Part shown: one piece after another, positions 54,501-63,104 of the stretch
Layout of the letters: every line of letters starts with the position of its first letter
Position numbering within the stretch: the stretch's first letter is position 1
Assembly (NCBI GenBank): GCA_003116975.1
Contig: BGKB01000158.1
Coordinates: 1-64,000, forward strand
Direction of reading: 5' to 3'
DNA from: Aurantiochytrium sp. KH105
Taxonomy: Eukaryota; Sar; Bigyra; Thraustochytrida; Thraustochytriidae
Length of the DNA stretch: 64,000 nt
The notes under the pieces: model-generated
Databases searched by the model: none
Told to the model about the DNA's origin: nothing
Seen by the model: only the letters and a program-made list of their open reading frames with translations
Made by a program: the position numbers and the translations under genes

Positions 54501-56641
54501 GCGATGCCCAGCGCATCTCTCGCATTTACTCTCATCGCGAGCCGGTCCTGCTCGAGGAATTTGCAGTCAAGTACGACGATCACATCACTGGTGATCCCTT
54601 TGTCATGCCGCTCAGCGCATTCTGTCTCCCCGTTGCAGGTGATGATGTAGTGCGACAAGTATGCTTTCGAGAACACCACGTGCCGACACCCTCGTCGGCG
54701 GCGGCGGGGGCGGGTTCCGGGAACAAGTCAGCTATTTCAGGTGAAGCTGGTGCAGGGGGACGCAAAGTTTTTGTGGTCGACTGCAGACCGAGGCAAGTCA
54801 TTGAACGCACTGGCCGCTTCCCTACGGCCTTTGTCCTTGATCCCGCCGATCTTGGCGACGAGGAAAAGCGCAAGTCTCTCGAGGAGACCTTTGCACCGAT
54901 GCGAGGCGACATGCACATTTGCATTCTAGGGTCCGGCACAGATGCTCTCGTGGCGGACTTTAACCCGCGTCGCGCGCGCTATAAGCGCGAGATTGATCGT
55001 CGCCGCGTTGATCGCTGTGCCGTATACTTTATCGAACTTGGCTTCCCTCTCGTTGGTGTGGTGGATGGTGGCTTTCTCGCGTGTTATCGCGCCCTACGCC
55101 GCTTGGGCTACCACCTTGAGGACGCTCTCATCAATGTTCCCGCGGACAAGGGCTCGCTGACAAAGTACGACGCCTACGAACGGTACCGGAACTCTCCTCC
55201 GAGCGTCGCCACGAGGTTCTTAGCCAACAAAGCATCCTCGCTCGTTTCACAGCGACGAGCGCGTGCCGCATCTGCTCGTCTGGGCACTAGTGCGATCAAC
55301 ACGGATGGCGCTGCCGCCTCTATGGGAAGCGATGCGGGCGAAGCCAAGCCACGATCGGATACTGCAGTTTCCTTTTCCGAGCTTAACGGGTCCGAACGTG
55401 GGGCTGGAGCAGCAGCCGCAGCTGCAGCGGCCTCGGCGCAGACCAAGCAAATTGTTGGCAAGGCTTCGCAGCTCTTTTCTTCTTACTGGAAGAAACCCGC
55501 ATCCGATCAGGAGGCATCGCCGGTTGCGTCGGATGCTGCCGTTTCAAAGAAGGATGAGGGCGCCCCTGCCGAGGAAGGGGCGTCTCAGGCTGATGCGCAA
55601 GGATCCTCAAAAGATGGGCACGGAAGCAGCGGATCGCGTCTCTTTTCGTCCATGTGGAAGCGTAACAACACGAGTGCTGGTAATACTGAAGAAAAAGCAA
55701 CCGCGGATCCTGCCGAGCGTGATCACGACGAATCGTCTTCGGAAACGGCAGCCGAGTTTGCTGCTGCAAAGGCCAAGGCTGCTCAGGACGCTTCCCCGAC
55801 GAAAGAGGCCAACAAGAGCTCTGGAGCATCTTGGTCCTCGGGTTGGTCGTCGCGCTTCAAGCTCGATACGGAGAAGCTAGGCTCCAAGCTCAAAACCTCC
55901 ATGAATCAGGCCTACAACAGCGCCCAGCAGACGATTGCGGTTGTTGTTGAAGAGGCAGAGCGCGCAGCCCAAGCCCAGGCGGAGGCTCGCGAAAGGCAGC
56001 AGCAAGAGGACGACCAAATGGCCATGAACCGCATTGCCTCGGTGACCAAGGGAGATCTTGTTGCCGTGCAGGAGTTTGGTCGCATGCACCGCGCGTATGA
56101 TGTCTACAAGGAAAAGAAGGATGAAAACCTCGACAAGACCTTTGAGGTTAAGCGGATGCTCGTCGTCACGCCCGATCGCTTCCTCGTTCTCGACCCGCAT
56201 CCAATGCGCCCAGGCTACGCATACGTCAAGTCTGTGCGATCGCTCAAGGACGTTGTGCGCATGCGCTTTCCTAACAATGACCCCACTTTCATTACGCTCT
56301 TTTACGCAAAGGGCGAAGACGAGCCAGTTGCTCGCACATATCATGCCGCTCAAGACTCTCGCGCCTTTGTCAAAGCTCTCATGGGCGCTTGCGCCAACTA
56401 CAACAGCCGCCACAATGTTCCTAAAGCTGACGAAGAAGCGTCCAAAAAGGCAGCAGATGATCAAGATGCCGAGGGTAATGCTGTTCCAACTGCGTCGAGT
56501 GCCACGGGAGGCACGTCCGAATCAGTAGCCGCAGCATCAGAAGCTACCACCAAGGAAGAGAAGCCGATTGTTGCGGGAAAGGACGACGGCGATGCCAACG
56601 TTGATGACGACGATGACGATGATGATGAGGTGGCGCTTTGA
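51524..56641 (+). CDS. TBC1D23-like protein: TBC, PDZ, rhodanese and PH-like domains
   Basis: A 1705-residue protein; ATG 51524 (gtcATGG, MEDDDDFMEDLFKDEG) is preferred over the GC-rich frame opening at 51173. Residues 1-320 are acidic, Ser-rich and disordered. Residues about 330-690 are a TBC domain. Its arginine-finger motif IxxDxxR reads IRRDCEL (residues 404-410, Leu for Arg) and no YxQG glutamine-finger motif follows, so it is probably not an active Rab-GAP. Residues about 865-950 are a PDZ domain (GLGLRRGKHGLEVASLTPG ... GDLVMTLNG). Residues about 1080-1210 are rhodanese-like (FVVDCRPRQVIERTGRFPTA), with the active-site Cys not evident. Residues about 1500-1630 are PH-like. The TBC-rhodanese-PH order and dead fingers match animal TBC1D23, an endosome-to-Golgi vesicle tether adaptor. 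A coiled segment (VVVEEAERAAQAQAEARERQ) precedes the PH-like domain. Confidence 0.88.
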   Translation: MEDDDDFMEDLFKDEGTAARKGQGAADEASVGRKVSSMSDMDEIFAGIGDTPAKDASQSRERGDSELDNLFNDIGLSSLSPKHASGDGSNTASPRLRPSSSSSSSSSSATPGGASKFTGSSGGTGDEGLKHVGSGNSFDDVDTFLQDLDMGSLQSPPTSERGNSKDKDDFLSWLEEKPASGNNVGSPASASSGSTGGPMSQLGGDLKTIDEFNVGDDVHASHGNQTDNEEEEDEDDEEDEIAFYVNQDGDVTTSQPALAAAAAKADAQGQSADVSQDALHANTLPAAPVLCIPKQTLSGANSDPPALAALRKEESDTDAASRAASDAEGKIDTRLETLFEIGQTDASALQSALRVKDVAGFVLPNKRRRDVWLAVLGARQEVPEWASVREERLSEVLSSTRKSIRRDCELVWAALHQSSQAQADAAPKSDDSSLDELAALVCRFTLRQASRIYHPLLCELAASVYFVLDNDVEAASRALEAISLRYGGRRGDWRSLGLYEGTQPDDVGVGGAAWSRRSTPLNELRRHALVSRILLYHDPQLGAHLHTYCPDWTLFKAESTNTSSQSSPKPTPEDGSDDDKEINTAVANNEPTTTTVTGSADNVDLTKKDSTGSDADEDFLLKGMDRLIKTAEAKGSEPWPSAALFGILSPRDGPLLNPLARISLWDTLVILGMGMQTLSFFTAVGLLMMQREVLLAEQDASKLTQMITNAADLLSNEDAPRAGPRLGALVRLLASLTPRRVSQWVAEDELLLAVPSQEDLGMFDFRRMQAKNHDAKLLAAFAARANAEQAGAGSEGAADPDNAGEKPSGGTGNNEEGESAQPSSSARTSAWLSSAFKKTAQDLRTAVTSSLNAGKVPIDFEKYFLKRRLVEFNGPESEPAGLGLRRGKHGLEVASLTPGSMAERCGLFHVGDLVMTLNGHLVFGLSPSEADGLFALQERPFFVIFATLVPKELEGEISVEDGDNAASTQSTTCAALTERIEAYYLKYNPGKERDAQRISRIYSHREPVLLEEFAVKYDDHITGDPFVMPLSAFCLPVAGDDVVRQVCFREHHVPTPSSAAAGAGSGNKSAISGEAGAGGRKVFVVDCRPRQVIERTGRFPTAFVLDPADLGDEEKRKSLEETFAPMRGDMHICILGSGTDALVADFNPRRARYKREIDRRRVDRCAVYFIELGFPLVGVVDGGFLACYRALRRLGYHLEDALINVPADKGSLTKYDAYERYRNSPPSVATRFLANKASSLVSQRRARAASARLGTSAINTDGAAASMGSDAGEAKPRSDTAVSFSELNGSERGAGAAAAAAAASAQTKQIVGKASQLFSSYWKKPASDQEASPVASDAAVSKKDEGAPAEEGASQADAQGSSKDGHGSSGSRLFSSMWKRNNTSAGNTEEKATADPAERDHDESSSETAAEFAAAKAKAAQDASPTKEANKSSGASWSSGWSSRFKLDTEKLGSKLKTSMNQAYNSAQQTIAVVVEEAERAAQAQAEARERQQQEDDQMAMNRIASVTKGDLVAVQEFGRMHRAYDVYKEKKDENLDKTFEVKRMLVVTPDRFLVLDPHPMRPGYAYVKSVRSLKDVVRMRFPNNDPTFITLFYAKGEDEPVARTYHAAQDSRAFVKALMGACANYNSRHNVPKADEEASKKAADDQDAEGNAVPTASSATGGTSESVAAASEATTKEEKPIVAGKDDGDANVDDDDDDDDEVAL

Positions 56642-57065
56642 ATTCATGTCAAACGTTTTGAGAGATGACTACGTGCATCTATTGCTTTGTCGTTTGTTTT
56701 GCTTCTGTTCTCGGTAATATTTTGCAAATTTTGACCGCACACACCCTTCTTCCTTCACACGATACTGAATGAATAATCTATACTTATTGTTCGATGACAA
56801 CGAAGACGATCCAAGCTGACGAACTAGCTGTCTGGTCTTTCTTTTCTTCTCCGTGACCATGACTGCAAAAATCTCGCTCTCTCAGATGGCCAATAACCAG
56901 CACCTTGCCGCAGGGTGGACAACGCATTCCGGTCTCCTCTTCTCTTTGATTCCGAATAACCAGTTTGGAGTCTCGGCCTGTGTGTGGCGGCCCAACTCCA
57001 AAACTCTCTCCACCTCGAGGAGAGAAGATAGAGGGGAGGGGAGAGAGAAACCAAGAACACCAACG
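56642..57065. other. Intergenic between TBC1D23-like and ABCC genes
   Basis: AT-rich 3' flank followed by a short purine-rich leader (gaggggagagaga, 57025-57048). The ABCC frame is open from 56853, but the TMD0-like sequence starts after 57066. I see no gene. Confidence 0.5.
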
Positions 57066-60000
57066 ATGGACGCGACGCCGCTGCTCGCGAGAGCGCAGGC
57101 TGGATCCCCCCTTGTACGCGATGACGCGCGACTCGAACACGAAGGGCATTTCCTCCGTTCATCGACTCGGACATGGGCTCGCTATCTTGTGAGCGAGCTC
57201 GCGCGACTGCTCGTGGTCGTCGTCGTGTGGGCCGTGGTGATTGAGGGCCTTCCTCGCGTGGCGAAAGGCCCGCTGCCAGAGCCCTGGATGGGCACAAGTC
57301 TGCAAGCATCTGCCAGCACTCTAGCCGTCGCTATCTGGGCTCTCTGGGCCGCCGCACAGAGTCACACACCGCTGGAGAACGCGACAAGCCCTGCCAGTCA
57401 GGGCTTTGTGTGGTGCGCAAGCAGAGCGCAGGCCATGGCGAGTATCACCATTGCGTTTTTTGGCGCAGGTTGCGCTATTCTTGCTGCGTGGGCCCCTTTG
57501 CAGCCCTCCTCTCGTGACGAGTTCATGGAGAGCTGCATCGTCACGCTTGTGGGCCTCGCTATGACGTTGGGCATCTCGTTTTACGGGTTCCGTAGCTTCG
57601 AAGGCTGCGTGGCGCTCGCTGTGATCTATCTCAACGTATGGCACGCAGGCTCCTTTGTGGCGTTTCGATTCCATCCGGAGCGTGAAGTCGACGCACACTC
57701 GAGAACCTTTGAGGCCATCACGATTGGTCAGCTCGTCGTCTTGCTCCTCGAGATCGTAACAGAAGCTATGTGCGCGCTCACTCGGGCAAGGAAACGTGTT
57801 CTGCAAACTGTTGCAGCCTTTGCTGCTGTGGCATGGATCTATCTCCGATTCGAACATTTGTTTTGGCTCAGGAACAGCGCAAGTCTTGGAACGTACTGGT
57901 TCATGTCTCTCATGACCTGTATTTCGCTTTTGTTCTTGGCCTTTGAATTACGTCTTCAGATTTTTCATGCGCGAGAAGCACTCATCTTAGAAAGCGAGAC
58001 CAAGGCTAAACAGCAAGGCGAGGTCGCCGAGCAGGATCAAGCATCGCTGCTTTCCCGCTACACGTTTTGGTGGATATTGCCCACGCTCCGCACGGCGAAC
58101 CAGGCTGGACGTCTTGACGCGGGCGACCTCCCACGTCTGCCTCAGCAAGACGCTCCAAGATACCTTTTTGAGCGCTTCCGGGATGAGTGGCAAGGCAAGA
58201 CGCTCACCGGCTGGAACTTGCTTGTCAAGATTTGCTACAGCGTGCAGCGCCCCGTGTTCTTTTCCTCGATGCTCCATGGATGGGCGTATCAAGCACTCAT
58301 GCTTCTTGACCCCATTGTGCTTAATAAACTTCTCAAGAGTGCGGAGCACGGCGCGTCCGAGAGCATGTCCGGAAGTCTTGTCCTCGTGGGATTGCTATCC
58401 GTGAGCATGTTCATTCGCGTCACCTTTATGGAAATATGCTTCTTTGCTTCTCTGCGTGTCAACAACAACGCACGATCCGTGCTCGTGGCAACCATTTTCC
58501 GCAAAGTACTCCGCGGTGAAGACACTCCAGCGTATGACTCGGGCTCGCTTACCAATCTCATGGCCACTGACGCCGACAAGCTTGGTCGCATGGCGTGGAT
58601 GACTTTTTTCTTTGCGCAGTGGACTTGGGCTGTATGCACGCTCCCTCTCGTGGTGTACTGCATCTATCAAGTTATCGGCAATGCCATTTGGGCCGGCGTC
58701 GGAAGCATGCTCTTGGGAGGTATCTTGCTGCGCCACATGTCGCAGCTCGCCAAGCCGGTGGTCCTCGCCGCACAGGAACGCCGCGACGTTCGCAGTCAGC
58801 TTATCAAGGAGATTCTGTCAAGTATCTCGGCCATCAAGTTGCAGACTGGCGAGGAGGAGTGGTTGGAACGTGTCAAGGCCGCGCGTCGTGCAGAAATGAA
58901 GGAGATCTTCAAGATTCGACTCATTTCCGCCTTCACCACCATCATTGGCACAATGGTCTACGTGGCCGTGCCCGTGGCAATCTTCACCTGGTACACCCTT
59001 GTAGACGGGCACAAACTTGACAGCACGACTGCCTTCACCACGCTTGCGTGGATCGCGCAAATGCGCTGGAGCATTAACGTTCTCCCCGACATTTACAACA
59101 TGTACGCCCAGCTTTCGCCGAGCTGCGAGCGTCTTGCTCGCTTTTTCAATGACGAGTCAGGCGGCGGACCTCGTGCTTGGCTATATCTTGAGAACGATGA
59201 CGATCACGACGAGGAGGTGGACGGCGGCGGTGAGGGTACTGGTGCTTGGACGGATGGCAACAACTCTTTTACGAATAATCGTACACCAGATAACGGCCAG
59301 ACCGCTGCCAACGCGCCGGCCATCCATCTTTGTGGAACACTTGGCTACCGCGCTGCTGGTCATGTCCAGGCGGAACCCAAAATTGTGCTGAAAGACGTCG
59401 ATATTGCCATCCGCAGAGGAAGCTTCACGATCGTCGTGGGGGCGGTTGGTGCTGGAAAGTCGACGCTCTTGGCAGCCTTGTCACGGGGTCTTCCGGTCTT
59501 GGATGGCAAGTGCTCGACGAGCGGAACGCGGGCGTACGTGAGCCAGCTTCCTTTTCTTCTCAACGACACGGTTGAAAGCAATATATGCTTTGGCGAGCCG
59601 CTTGACGAGGCTCGCTTTCAACAGTGCGTTCACGACGCAGCACTTGGCCAAGATCTTGAAGCTTTGCAAGATGGAAGATTCACGGTCATTGGCGAAAAGG
59701 GGGTGCAGCTCAGTGGCGGACAAAAGGCGCGTCTTGCTTTGGCACGAGCCCTGTACCGAGACGCGGACCTTTACTTTTTAGACGATGTGCTTTCGGCAGT
59801 CGACGCCACAACAGGCCAATTTATTTGGCAGAACACGCTCGCGGGCGGCTTAGCACGTCAAGGCAAAACGATCGTTCTCGTAACGCACCAGCTTCAGTAC
59901 CTGACCCGGCCCGAAGTTGATCTCGTTGCTGCGGTCGATGATGGACGTGTTGTACTTGGGACCTGGCAAAAGGTCCGCTCGCAAGTGCACACAGATATCT

Positions 60001-62087
60001 CGTCCTTCGCTGAGACGTCAAAGCCGTCGGCGGAGGGAGAGAAAAAAGAGGAAAGCCACGCGAATGGGCATATTTCAGAAGGTCATCAAGAGGGTGCGGA
60101 AAGCGACACACTAGATCGAGCGGAGGAACAGCGGCCCGAGGCAGAGCTGGTGACGCTTGCCGAATGCGAAGCTCGAGTGCAAGCCCTTTTGGAGGAACAG
60201 CGGGACCGCGTGCTAGATAATCGGCTCGTAGACGAACTCATGGCGGCGCTGCGTGGCGAGTCGTCGCACGAGGAAAAGAGACAGGTTGGTCTGATTGCCT
60301 GGCGCGATTTTCGTGTATATTTGCAAGCTTTCGGGACGAAATCGACGCTCGTAGCTCTTGCCTGTATTATCATCGCCACGGCAGTGTCGAACGTTGTCAT
60401 GAATGTGTGGCTGAGCGTCTGGGGCGACAAGCCGGACGCGAGCCAAGGGTATCTTTATGTGTACATGGGTCTTGGACTTGCGTCAGCTGTGCTGGCAGGT
60501 CTGGAGATTATCATTCTGGCTCTGTGCGCCTTTGCCGCGAGTCAAGTACTTCATGAAGTGATGATCCACACGCTCATTGGCGCCAGCATGGGGTACTTTA
60601 ATCGCACGCCGTCAGGCCAGGTCCAGAACAGATTTCTTCAGGATCTTGCAAACATCGACATGGGCGTACCGGACTGCATCGTGGACCAGGTGAAAAAGAC
60701 ACTCAACATGGTGACCCAAATTGGTCTCGTGGTACTTTTTGCGCCATGGGTGATCCTCACGCTCCCGTTCCTGATGATTCCGTACTTTTTGGTGTTTGGC
60801 ACCGTTCGGTGCGCAGCGCGCGATAGCCGAAGACTCGAGGCGATGGCGCACTCGCCAGTGTACACGCAGTTCTCGGACATTCTACGTGGCAAGCTGTGCA
60901 TTCGGGCGTTCGCTGTGGAGCCTCGCTTTGAGGCGTGGAACCGCGACCTTGTGAACGCCATGGCACGGGGAAAGTACGCAAACGAGGCGGTTTCCAAGTG
61001 GGCGCAGACCTTGACGACGCAAAATGGGTGTCTACTGTACCTATCTTGCGGAATTGTGAGTGTATTTTTGATTGCACGCGGAAGCATGACGCAAGGTCAG
61101 TTGGGCCTCGTTCTCCTGTACTCTGCGCAGCTGCAGCGCGCTTCAATGGACTACATGATGGGCCTGACCAATGTAGAAACCAACTTTGTCTCGGTGGAGC
61201 GTATTGCCGGATTTATGCGCACGCCAGACGAGTTCGACCAGGATGCCCGACGTCTGGAAAAGCTGCAGCGAGCGCGACGCGCCTGCTCCATTGACAGCGG
61301 GGCCGCTGACATCGAAGCGCCTCAGCGCGTGTGGCCATCGCATGGCGGTATTGAAGTGCGCGACTTGTGCATGCGTTACGCCTTGCACCGGCGGCGTGTC
61401 TTGAACGGATTGAACTTTAGCGTTCTTGGAGGCGAGAAGGTGGCTCTCTGTGGACGCACAGGATGCGGCAAGTCTTCAACCTTTGGCATTCTCTGTCGAT
61501 TGTTTCCCATGTCTGCGGGCGAGGTGCGCATCGATGGCGTGGACATCAATGAGGTCCCTCTTCGGGAGCTACGCAGCGCGATTCGTGTCATCACGCAAGA
61601 CTCGGTGCTGGTGGCGGGAACGCTGCGCAGCAACTTGGCGAGCGGCCGGGATGGGGTCTCCGAAGCTGACCTCTGGGACGCTCTGAGCAAGGTGCAGATG
61701 CGGACTTTCGTCGAGGCGCAAGAAGGCGGCCTGGACTGCATCGTGGAAGATGGCGGGCGCAATTTGAGCGTGGGGCAGCGCCAGCTTTTGTGCACGGCGC
61801 GTGCTCTTTTACCGCGCAATGGTGCAAAACCGCGCATTCTGCTTTGCGACGAGCCCACGGCAAACATTGATCTTGCTTCAGACGTCAAGATTCATGACGT
61901 CCTTCTTGGCCTCGACGCAACTGTGGTGATGATTTGTCATCGTCTGCAGCACGTGCCGCGTTTTGATCGTGTGGTCGTTATGGCACCGGGCGGCACGCTG
62001 CAGGAGCAAGGCCCCCCTTCGGATCTCTTGTCGCGGCCCAATAGTGCGCTGCGCGACCTCTTTGAACGCGCAGGAATCTCGACCTAG
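57066..62087 (+). CDS. ABC transporter, subfamily C (MRP-like), full length
   Basis: A 1673-residue ABCC protein with TMD0-TMD1-NBD1-TMD2-NBD2 order. The N-terminal 310 residues contain several hydrophobic helices (VVVVVWAVVIEGL, ASITIAFFGAGCAILAAW, AFAAVAWIYL) forming a TMD0. TMD1 follows a conserved-looking SRYTFWWILPTL linker. NBD1 has Walker A GAVGAGKST (about residue 792), LSGGQ (about 882) and LYFLDDVLSAVD, with Asp in place of the catalytic Glu, as usual in MRP NBD1. NBD2 has GRTGCGKSS (about 1463), Q-loop ITQDSVL, signature LSVGQRQ and ILLCDEPTANID with Glu, then H-loop MICHRL. Only site 2 should hydrolyse ATP efficiently. The likely role is export of glutathione or other anionic conjugates across plasma or vacuolar membrane; the substrate is not readable. 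The start is set at 57066 (MDATPLLARAQ). No introns. Confidence 0.93.
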   Translation: MDATPLLARAQAGSPLVRDDARLEHEGHFLRSSTRTWARYLVSELARLLVVVVVWAVVIEGLPRVAKGPLPEPWMGTSLQASASTLAVAIWALWAAAQSHTPLENATSPASQGFVWCASRAQAMASITIAFFGAGCAILAAWAPLQPSSRDEFMESCIVTLVGLAMTLGISFYGFRSFEGCVALAVIYLNVWHAGSFVAFRFHPEREVDAHSRTFEAITIGQLVVLLLEIVTEAMCALTRARKRVLQTVAAFAAVAWIYLRFEHLFWLRNSASLGTYWFMSLMTCISLLFLAFELRLQIFHAREALILESETKAKQQGEVAEQDQASLLSRYTFWWILPTLRTANQAGRLDAGDLPRLPQQDAPRYLFERFRDEWQGKTLTGWNLLVKICYSVQRPVFFSSMLHGWAYQALMLLDPIVLNKLLKSAEHGASESMSGSLVLVGLLSVSMFIRVTFMEICFFASLRVNNNARSVLVATIFRKVLRGEDTPAYDSGSLTNLMATDADKLGRMAWMTFFFAQWTWAVCTLPLVVYCIYQVIGNAIWAGVGSMLLGGILLRHMSQLAKPVVLAAQERRDVRSQLIKEILSSISAIKLQTGEEEWLERVKAARRAEMKEIFKIRLISAFTTIIGTMVYVAVPVAIFTWYTLVDGHKLDSTTAFTTLAWIAQMRWSINVLPDIYNMYAQLSPSCERLARFFNDESGGGPRAWLYLENDDDHDEEVDGGGEGTGAWTDGNNSFTNNRTPDNGQTAANAPAIHLCGTLGYRAAGHVQAEPKIVLKDVDIAIRRGSFTIVVGAVGAGKSTLLAALSRGLPVLDGKCSTSGTRAYVSQLPFLLNDTVESNICFGEPLDEARFQQCVHDAALGQDLEALQDGRFTVIGEKGVQLSGGQKARLALARALYRDADLYFLDDVLSAVDATTGQFIWQNTLAGGLARQGKTIVLVTHQLQYLTRPEVDLVAAVDDGRVVLGTWQKVRSQVHTDISSFAETSKPSAEGEKKEESHANGHISEGHQEGAESDTLDRAEEQRPEAELVTLAECEARVQALLEEQRDRVLDNRLVDELMAALRGESSHEEKRQVGLIAWRDFRVYLQAFGTKSTLVALACIIIATAVSNVVMNVWLSVWGDKPDASQGYLYVYMGLGLASAVLAGLEIIILALCAFAASQVLHEVMIHTLIGASMGYFNRTPSGQVQNRFLQDLANIDMGVPDCIVDQVKKTLNMVTQIGLVVLFAPWVILTLPFLMIPYFLVFGTVRCAARDSRRLEAMAHSPVYTQFSDILRGKLCIRAFAVEPRFEAWNRDLVNAMARGKYANEAVSKWAQTLTTQNGCLLYLSCGIVSVFLIARGSMTQGQLGLVLLYSAQLQRASMDYMMGLTNVETNFVSVERIAGFMRTPDEFDQDARRLEKLQRARRACSIDSGAADIEAPQRVWPSHGGIEVRDLCMRYALHRRRVLNGLNFSVLGGEKVALCGRTGCGKSSTFGILCRLFPMSAGEVRIDGVDINEVPLRELRSAIRVITQDSVLVAGTLRSNLASGRDGVSEADLWDALSKVQMRTFVEAQEGGLDCIVEDGGRNLSVGQRQLLCTARALLPRNGAKPRILLCDEPTANIDLASDVKIHDVLLGLDATVVMICHRLQHVPRFDRVVVMAPGGTLQEQGPPSDLLSRPNSALRDLFERAGIST

Positions 62088-62417
62088 GCTCCGAGCAAAT
62101 CTTTTCACAAATGAACAAATTAGTTGGGAAATAGTTAAGTACATGAATAGATTACGAAGTTAAGGCACGGACGCTCGTGCTTCGGCACGCAGAGAGTCGA
62201 TAATGTCAGAGGAATTTTCAAGTAATCGCGCTCTCTAGCATGACGTCCGGACTGTTCGCTAAGTATTGTGGAGAATTCATCCGCGCAGAGCCCAGCAGGA
62301 AAGCGCAGCTGAGTTGTCGCCTAAAATAAACATTTCGAGGGTGGGATGGGGCGGGAGGTAAATAGAGTACAGGGGACGGCTTCAGAGCATGGAATGAGAC
62401 ACGCCGAAGCGTGGGAA
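62088..62417. other. Convergent intergenic region with a small UUCG hairpin
   Basis: Between the ABCC stop (+) and the kinase-like gene stop (-). A five-base-pair stem, cgtgc/gcacg, closes a ttcg loop at 62176-62189. It is too short to claim function; nothing else is seen. Confidence 0.4.
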
Positions 62418-63104
62418 TCAGTGCGCAACCCAGTCGAGAATAGCCGCGTATCCGTAGATGTTGCGAAAAGGCTCGATTCGGCGTGAATTACTGTCGTAGC
62501 GCTCGATGAGCTCCCGGGCCCATCGAGGCACAATGTTGAAGTCGATAAAGAGAATACCACCTCTGGCATCCAGGAAGACGTTGGAACGAGGCGCAACATC
62601 GAGCATGATGTGCCCGTTGATCTCGAGCCAGGCATCGAGTTCCTCCATGCGAAACTTGTTGGCGAGCCGCTGGGGTTCAACGTTAGCGTGATGGTGCGCA
62701 CGCTCCATCTCGATCTTGGTCCCGTCATACGAGAGGACGTCGGCGACAAAGGGCAAGCGAGAGTACATGTTTTTCCAGTGATGGTTTGTGTACTGCTGTT
62801 TCCAGTAGCGCCATTTGCACGCCAGAACCTGGTGTGGGTCCGTGCAGGCGCGGGGAAGCTTGATGACCTTTTCGTCGAGAATACAGACTTGTTGTGCCGC
62901 GGCTCCGTCCATAAGACCATCATCGCATGATGTATGAAGGTTTCGCTCTTTGCCACCCATGAGATTCACGGTAAGTATTTCATCGAGAAGAAGGATGCAC
63001 ACCAGGGTGGCAACACCGGCACAGAAGCACCAACCTGCGACGCCCATGTGCAGTCGCGAGGGCTTCTTTGGCGTTCCCATGGACCTGCTGGTCATGCCCA
63101 ACAT
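62418..63104 (-). CDS. Type II membrane protein with weak kinase-like motifs
   Basis: A 228-residue protein. Residues 21-41 (GVAGWCFCAGVATLVCILLLD) form a single signal-anchor helix after a short basic N-terminus, predicting a type II protein with a lumenal body. The body holds a candidate lysine strand (EKVIKLPRAC), then a helical region, HIMLDVAPRSNVFLDARG (Asp169, Asn175) and ILFIDFNIV (Asp188). This order recalls the catalytic loop and metal-binding DFG of protein kinase-like folds, including secretory-pathway kinases. However, the Asp-to-Asn spacing is one residue long and Asn replaces Gly in DFG. At this length the N-lobe would be very small. It may be a pseudokinase, a divergent secretory kinase, or unrelated. 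The stop is clear; ATG 63080 is an alternative start. Confidence 0.6.
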   Translation of the reverse strand: MLGMTSRSMGTPKKPSRLHMGVAGWCFCAGVATLVCILLLDEILTVNLMGGKERNLHTSCDDGLMDGAAAQQVCILDEKVIKLPRACTDPHQVLACKWRYWKQQYTNHHWKNMYSRLPFVADVLSYDGTKIEMERAHHHANVEPQRLANKFRMEELDAWLEINGHIMLDVAPRSNVFLDARGGILFIDFNIVPRWARELIERYDSNSRRIEPFRNIYGYAAILDWVAH

